A stretch of DNA of 10,408 nucleotides from Verrucomicrobiota bacterium (GTDB taxonomy: Bacteria > Verrucomicrobiota > Verrucomicrobiia > Chthoniobacterales > UBA10450), in NCBI GenBank assembly GCA_003219925.1, contig QHQU01000069.1:1-10408 (forward strand). The letters are read 5' to 3'. This document shows, in pieces, positions 7,067 through 10,408 of this stretch (its first letter is position 1; every line of letters begins with the position of its first letter). The position numbers and the translations under genes were made by a program. The notes beneath the pieces were generated by a model that saw nothing but the letters and a program-made list of their open reading frames with translations, made no database searches and was not told the origin of the DNA.

Positions 7067-7575
7067 TAAATCCCCTGGCGACCGACTGGCCAATCAAACA
7101 GCGTTCGGAGATTTGCAGCGCAACCCAACGACCATTTGTGCCTGGCGAAGTATTCTACACTCTGCTTTATCGCGAAGGTGACGGATTCCGCCGGGAAGAC
7201 TTGAGCGAAGCAGCCTGGCGCGATCGCAACGAGAACATTCAGCCTTTTTCATTCTGGAAAACAAAATTCGAACCCGCGCCGCCAGCGGCCCCTGAACCGC
7301 TCGCGAAAGAAAATGCGGAGCAACTTTTCCGGCGCCTGATCGTGGAAACTAATCCGCCCGCGAACCCCTGTTTCGTCCTTGCCGTTATGCTCGAGCGCAA
7401 ACGCGTGCTGAAGCAAGTGCGCACGGAAAATGCCAGCGGTGATCGATTGCTCATCTACGAACATCGCGACAACGGCGATGTCTTTATCGTGCGTGACCCG
7501 CAACTGCGTTTGAGCGAACTCGAACGCGTGCAGGACGAAGTGGCGAACCTTCTTCACGCTTCCGATTCGAAGTAG
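7063..7575 (+). CDS. Conserved hypothetical protein, 170 residues
   Basis: No function recognised. The protein starts MINPLATDWPIKQRSEICSA and has short blocks that look conserved: PGEVFYTLLYREGDGFRRED near residues 27-46, a Trp-Arg motif with PFSFWKTKF near 61-69, and a helical LFRRLIVET...CFVLAVMLERKRVLK segment near 89-117. It ends in a charged, beta-rich region with FIVRDPQLRLSELERV. I recall similar proteins in Verrucomicrobia and Planctomycetes, but that is memory, not a search. No signal peptide or membrane segment is visible, so it is probably cytoplasmic. Its ATG overlaps the stop of the LPS permease gene, so the two are probably made from one transcript. Codon use and motif regularity support a real gene. 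Confidence 0.8.
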   Translation: MINPLATDWPIKQRSEICSATQRPFVPGEVFYTLLYREGDGFRREDLSEAAWRDRNENIQPFSFWKTKFEPAPPAAPEPLAKENAEQLFRRLIVETNPPANPCFVLAVMLERKRVLKQVRTENASGDRLLIYEHRDNGDVFIVRDPQLRLSELERVQDEVANLLHASDSK

Positions 7576-7697
7576 GAATAGGTGGATTGGCCGGTCTACG
7601 GGCGATTCCGATCAATAGCCGTCCGCCGCTTGATTAACATCGAGCACAGACCGCTCGATTGACCTGCGCTGCAGCACATTTTGTGAGACATTCTCCC

Positions 7698-8723
7698 GTG
7701 GTTACAACGCTTCCCTGGTTCAGTGACAACCTCCCTCTTTACCTCGCGCCGATGGCGGGTGTGACGGACAAGGTTTTCCGCCAAATCTGCAGGGGCTATG
7801 GCGCAGACGTTCTCGTCACCGAATTCGTTTCCGCTGAAGGCGTCTTTCGCCGCAACCAGCGTACTCGCGAATACCTCGATTTTGATCCATGCGAGCGGCC
7901 CCTTGGCGTACAGCTCTTCGGCGCTGAGGCCGCTCACATGGCGGAGGCGGCTAAACACGTAGTCGATTGGGTTGCGCCCGATTTTGTCGACCTGAATTTT
8001 GGGTGTCCGGTCAACAAGGTGGTCGCGAAAAATGGTGGCTCGGCCCTTCTAAAGGATTGTCCCACTCTTACTAGCGTGGCCAAAGCAGTTGTGCAGGCTG
8101 TCGCTCCCTTGCCGGTCACGGCAAAAATTCGGATTGGTTGGGATGCCGATTCGGTCAATGCCGTGCGCGTCGCTGGAATTCTGGAGGAGTGCGGCATTGC
8201 AGCCCTGGCTGTGCATGGACGCACCCGCGCTCAAGGTTATTCCGGCGAAGCAGACTGGCGCGTCATCGGCGAAGTAGCCCAGACGGTCGCGATCCCGGTT
8301 ATTGGCAATGGCGATTTGTTTTCTCCCCAGGAAGTCGCGCGCCGGCGGGCGGAAACGAAAATTGCTGGCGTCATGATCGGTCGCGCGGCCATGAGTGCGC
8401 CGTGGATTTTCGGGCAGATAAAACATTATCTCGCCACGGGCGAATTGTTGCCGCCCCCCGAGTTATCTGAGAGATGGAATGTGATTATCGGGCATTGCCG
8501 AACTCACGCCGAAAATTGGGGCGATGAAGAACAAGCCATCCGGTCAATGCGCGCCCGATTGATGGCGTATTCGAAAAATTTCCCAGCAGCGAAAGTATTG
8601 CGGGAGAAGTTTCAGCATGTCGCCACGTTAACCGATGTCGAACAAATCGCCGAGCAGCACTTGGCAACAACCGCAATAATGAGCGACTTTGTAGGGCAGG
8701 CATTCGTGCCTGCCACCGCATAA
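7698..8723 (+). CDS. dusB: tRNA-dihydrouridine synthase, DusB type
   Basis: FMN-dependent enzyme that reduces uridine to dihydrouridine in tRNA. Motifs in order (numbered from the GTG at 7698): LAPMAGVTDKVFR at the start of the TIM barrel; QLFGAE; DLNFGCPVNKVVAKNGGSAL with catalytic C103; TAKIRIGWD with FMN-contacting K143; VHGRTRAQGYSG with H173; GNGD; and GVMIGRAAMSAPW for phosphate binding. A C-terminal helical tRNA-binding domain follows. Length is about 341 residues, as expected. The start is uncertain: TTG at 7659 and GTG at 7683 are in frame and would add 13 or 5 residues; 7698 gives the usual short lead before LAPMAG. The last residues (VGQAFVPATA) come from half a repeat unit (8691-8714), so the natural C-terminus has probably been changed. 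The stop is 3 bases before the next start. Confidence 0.92.
   Translation: MVTTLPWFSDNLPLYLAPMAGVTDKVFRQICRGYGADVLVTEFVSAEGVFRRNQRTREYLDFDPCERPLGVQLFGAEAAHMAEAAKHVVDWVAPDFVDLNFGCPVNKVVAKNGGSALLKDCPTLTSVAKAVVQAVAPLPVTAKIRIGWDADSVNAVRVAGILEECGIAALAVHGRTRAQGYSGEADWRVIGEVAQTVAIPVIGNGDLFSPQEVARRRAETKIAGVMIGRAAMSAPWIFGQIKHYLATGELLPPPELSERWNVIIGHCRTHAENWGDEEQAIRSMRARLMAYSKNFPAAKVLREKFQHVATLTDVEQIAEQHLATTAIMSDFVGQAFVPATA
8691..8714. repeat. GTAGGGCAGGCATTC half repeat at the end of dusB
   Basis: 24 bases with GGCAGGCA-TTCG-TGCCTGCC symmetry. It matches the left half of the full unit at 9136-9185, with one difference in the loop. It lies in the dusB frame and supplies the last residues before the stop. 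Confidence 0.75.
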
Positions 8724-8726
8724 TCT

Positions 8727-9098
8727 GTGAACGACAACCAACCAGCTAACGGGATTAAGATCGGCAACGAGAAGCTGATCAAAGTAACGGAAAATGCCGC
8801 TCATCGCCTGAGTTCGCTGCTCGAAAAACAAGGCCGGCCGCAAGGCGCTTTGCGCCTGGCTGTGATCGGTGGCGGCTGCTCCGGTCTGCAATACAAGATG
8901 GATCTAGTCGAAGGCCCGGCCCCGCGTGACATCATGGTTCAGTCATACAATGTTCGGATCGTGGTCGATCCCAAGAGCGCGCTATTTGTCAGCGGATCAG
9001 TCCTCGATTTCAGTGACGACCTGCAGAAGGGCGGTTTTAAAGTTACCAACCCGAATGCGGTCGCGCATTGCTCCTGCGGCGAAAGCTTCGCCGCCTGA
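8727..9098 (+). CDS. A-type iron-sulfur carrier protein (HesB/IscA/ErpA family)
   Basis: Small Fe-S carrier that receives clusters from a scaffold and passes them to target apoproteins. The three family cysteines are present: C51 in GGGCSG, and C115 and C117 in HCSCGESF. The core LRLAVIGGGCSGLQYKMDL and the DPKSALFVSGSVLDF block are standard. Length is 123 residues, with an N-terminal lead of about 15 residues before ITENAA-like KVTENAAHRLSSLL. The GTG at 8727 is the only sensible start near the family N-terminus; it follows the dusB stop by 3 bases, so the two are probably co-translated. The family is certain; IscA versus ErpA cannot be settled by eye, so no symbol is given. The neighbourhood contains one possible Fe-S client, the DinG helicase, but a specific link is speculation. 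Confidence 0.9.
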   Translation: MNDNQPANGIKIGNEKLIKVTENAAHRLSSLLEKQGRPQGALRLAVIGGGCSGLQYKMDLVEGPAPRDIMVQSYNVRIVVDPKSALFVSGSVLDFSDDLQKGGFKVTNPNAVAHCSCGESFAA

Positions 9099-9135
9099 TT
9101 GACCTGGCTCCGGCATCGATGACGGTGGTTGCCTG

Positions 9136-9185
9136 GTAGGGCAGGCATTCCTGCCTGCCGCGGCAAGCAGGAACGCTTGCCCTAC
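9136..9185. repeat. GTAGGGCAGGCATTC full palindromic unit
   Basis: Ends GTAGGGCA and TGCCCTAC enclose GGCAGGCATTCCTGCCTGCC and a second hairpin, GGCAAGCAGGAACGCTTGCC. This 50-base unit sits between the Fe-S carrier gene and lexA. It could fold at the end of the upstream transcript; no run of T follows, so it is not a typical intrinsic terminator. Confidence 0.8.
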
Positions 9186-9212
9186 AGAAAATGGTCTCGC
9201 CAATGGCATTAA

Positions 9213-9225
9213 TGTTCATTTGAAC
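9213..9225 (+). promoter_or_regulatory. LexA-type operator of lexA
   Basis: TGTTCATTTGAAC, that is GTTCA-N2-TGAAC, 36 bases before the lexA ATG. An ATTAAT hexamer at 9208-9213 runs into it, the same arrangement as TATTAT before the imuA and imuB boxes. Autoregulation of lexA is normal for the family. Confidence 0.82.
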
Positions 9226-9261
9226 TTGCGCCCAATTCAATGCGTTGCATCATTCGTTGAG

Positions 9262-9915
9262 ATGCTGACCGACCGCCAACGAAGTGTGCTTGATTTTATT
9301 CAGAGCGAGCAACGCGAGAAAGGCATTACCCCCAGCACACGCGAAATCCAAAATCATTTTGGCTTCGCCAGCCAGACGTCGGTCATGCAATACCTTTCCA
9401 CCCTCGAGCGCAAAGGTTTTCTCGATCGTCACGCCCGCAAAGCGCGTGCTCTCGTCACCCCGGTGCAAAAAGTCCGGATCACTGATATCCCGATTTACGG
9501 ACAGATCCCGGCCGGCATGGCAACATTGACCGAGCAAACTGTGTTGGGCCATGTTTCGCTCGATGCTCGTTCGGCTAATGCCTCCAGGAATGCACGGATG
9601 TTTGCACTGAAAGTGCGGGGCGATTCAATGGTGAATGCCCACATTCTCGACGGCGACGTCGTGATTCTGGACGATCGCAAGGAAGCACGAAATGGCGACA
9701 TCGTGGCGGCCCTGATCGATGGCGAGACGACGCTGAAACGCTTTGTCATCGAACACGGACGGCCTTATCTGCGGGCGGAAAACCCGCGCTATCCCGACCA
9801 GCGCCCGGCCCATGATCTGCGGATTCAAGGCGTAATGGTGTCGCTGATCCGACGACAACCCAACGGGGGAACCAGACAGCAGGCATCATCCGCTAAACAC
9901 GCCAAAGGACACTAG
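9262..9915 (+). CDS. lexA: SOS response repressor LexA
   Basis: Represses DNA-damage genes; on RecA activation it cleaves itself and loses DNA binding. Translation from the ATG at 9262 gives 217 residues starting MLTDRQRSVLDFI, the classical LexA opening. An in-frame TTG at 9220 lies inside the operator and is unlikely. The winged helix covers residues 1-65, with the recognition region STREIQNHFGFASQTSVMQY. The self-cleavage site is A84-G85 in IPAGM. The catalytic dyad is S122 in RGDSM and K159 in TTLKRF. The last 18 or so residues (NGGTRQQASSAKHAKGH) form a basic tail beyond the usual LexA end. It reads in the same direction as imuA, with a repeat between them that begins at the last base of the lexA stop codon. 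Confidence 0.96.
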   Translation: MLTDRQRSVLDFIQSEQREKGITPSTREIQNHFGFASQTSVMQYLSTLERKGFLDRHARKARALVTPVQKVRITDIPIYGQIPAGMATLTEQTVLGHVSLDARSANASRNARMFALKVRGDSMVNAHILDGDVVILDDRKEARNGDIVAALIDGETTLKRFVIEHGRPYLRAENPRYPDQRPAHDLRIQGVMVSLIRRQPNGGTRQQASSAKHAKGH

Positions 9916-10040
9916 GAACACGGGCCTCTGGCCTGTGCGCCCAGCGGGTTTCCAAACCCGCTGACTTCGGTATTGCAAGCAGCAGCAGTAGCAGCCGAGT
10001 AAAACTCCGTTGGGCGCACAGACTGGAAAGTTTGTGTTCC
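9915..10040. repeat. Cloverleaf-like palindromic repeat, copy 2 (lexA-imuA gap)
   Basis: The ends GGAACAC and GTGTTCC are exact complements, and TGTGCGCCCA near the left end pairs with TGGGCGCACA on the right. Inside lie GGGCC-TCT-GGCC and a perfect 10-base stem around CC at 9942-9963 (CAGCGGGTTT arms). It shares its ends and TGTGCGCCCAGCGG with 5729-5838. It begins on the G of the lexA TAG stop, so it may form the 3' end of the lexA message. Confidence 0.83.
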
Positions 10041-10043
10041 TTC

Positions 10044-10064
10044 ACTATTATGTTCACTTGAACA
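10044..10064 (+). promoter_or_regulatory. LexA-type operator and -10-like hexamer of imuA
   Basis: TGTTCACTTGAACA (10051-10064) is a palindrome with two central bases, and TATTAT (10046-10051) runs into it. The box ends 12 bases before the imuA ATG, so the leader would be short and LexA would cover the start of transcription. The 21 bases are identical to the site in front of imuB (3506-3526, opposite strand). Confidence 0.83.
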
Positions 10065-10076
10065 CATTTTTCGGTT

Positions 10077-10408
10077 ATGCCATTGTTGGGAATGGCAGCG
10101 AGCCGGCAAATTATCGATCTGCGCAATCTTTTGGCGGAACGCTTTCAGCATCCACCCGCTCATGCCGGCGGACAAATTAGTATTCCCCTTCTCGGTCGAG
10201 CGAGCGATGGCGGTCTCGGGAAAGGCGCAATCACCGAAATCATCAGCCCTAATACGAGCGCTGGCTCGGCTCTGCTCATTCACAATTTACTGCAAATCGC
10301 ACAACGCGATCGGTTTTTTCTCGCGCTCATTGATGGACGCGATTCGTTCGATGTCCAATCCGTCGATGCCACCACCTTGCAACACTTGCTTTGGGTCCGT
10401 TGCGAAAA
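10077..10408 (+). CDS. imuA: ImuA (SulA/RecA-like mutasome protein), 3' end outside window
   Basis: ImuA is a RecA-related protein that works with ImuB and DnaE2 in SOS mutagenesis. The ATG at 10077 opens a frame that runs to the right edge (110 complete codons). The visible part fits the N-terminal half of the family: RQIIDLRNLLAERF; then GGLGKGAITEIISPNTSAGS, which corresponds to the Walker-A-like turn but lacks a canonical GKT/S; LLIHNLLQIAQ; LALIDGRDSFDVQSV; and LQHLLWVRCE. An in-frame ATG at 10092 is a second possible start. No clear ribosome site precedes either. A LexA-type operator lies immediately upstream. What follows imuA, in particular any N-terminal half of imuB, cannot be seen. 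Confidence 0.85.
   Translation, partial: MPLLGMAASRQIIDLRNLLAERFQHPPAHAGGQISIPLLGRASDGGLGKGAITEIISPNTSAGSALLIHNLLQIAQRDRFFLALIDGRDSFDVQSVDATTLQHLLWVRCE

Noticed and set aside
9136..9185. Rho-independent terminator after the Fe-S carrier gene
   Set aside because: The hairpin is a repeat unit and no T run follows it, so termination cannot be claimed.
9220..9261. Upstream TTG start for lexA giving a 231-residue protein
   Set aside because: The TTG lies within the operator, and the family N-terminus MLTDRQ fits the ATG at 9262.

Overview
This window most likely comes from a soil-type member of the Verrucomicrobiota (Chthoniobacterales or Udaeobacter-like). That placement is an inference. It rests on an imuA/imuB/dnaE2 mutagenesis set with a neighbouring lexA, on the style of ImuB and LexA, and on several families of short palindromic repeats that sit between and inside genes. 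An LPS-export permease indicates a diderm cell. No rRNA, tRNA, CRISPR array or insertion sequence with a transposase was seen.

Left part (1-5618, all minus strand, transcribed right to left): a dinG-type Fe-S helicase, then an imuB-like gene that lacks the usual N-terminal palm domain, then dnaE2, the error-prone DNA polymerase III alpha subunit, which runs off the left edge. A LexA-type operator lies just upstream of the shortened imuB. Three copies of one palindromic repeat lie before, inside and after imuB. A different repeat is translated in frame inside the PHP domain of dnaE2.

Middle (5619-9098): a divergent intergenic region carrying a cloverleaf-like repeat is followed by a plus-strand group. 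This group is an LptF/LptG permease, an overlapping conserved hypothetical gene, a DusB-type tRNA-dihydrouridine synthase whose last residues come from half a repeat unit, and an A-type Fe-S carrier (HesB/IscA family) 3 bases behind it.

Right part (9099-10408, plus strand): lexA with a LexA-type operator in front of it, a second cloverleaf-like repeat touching the lexA stop codon, another LexA-type operator, and the start of imuA running off the right edge.

Taken together the window holds a dispersed SOS mutagenesis system. LexA should repress itself, imuA and the imuB(C-terminal)-dnaE2 unit through operators of the form GTTCA-N2-TGAAC. The most unusual points are these: ImuB is reduced to its C-terminal hub; its promoter/operator is identical over 21 bases to that of imuA, about 6.5 kb away; and both mutasome proteins on the left carry palindromic repeats translated in frame.
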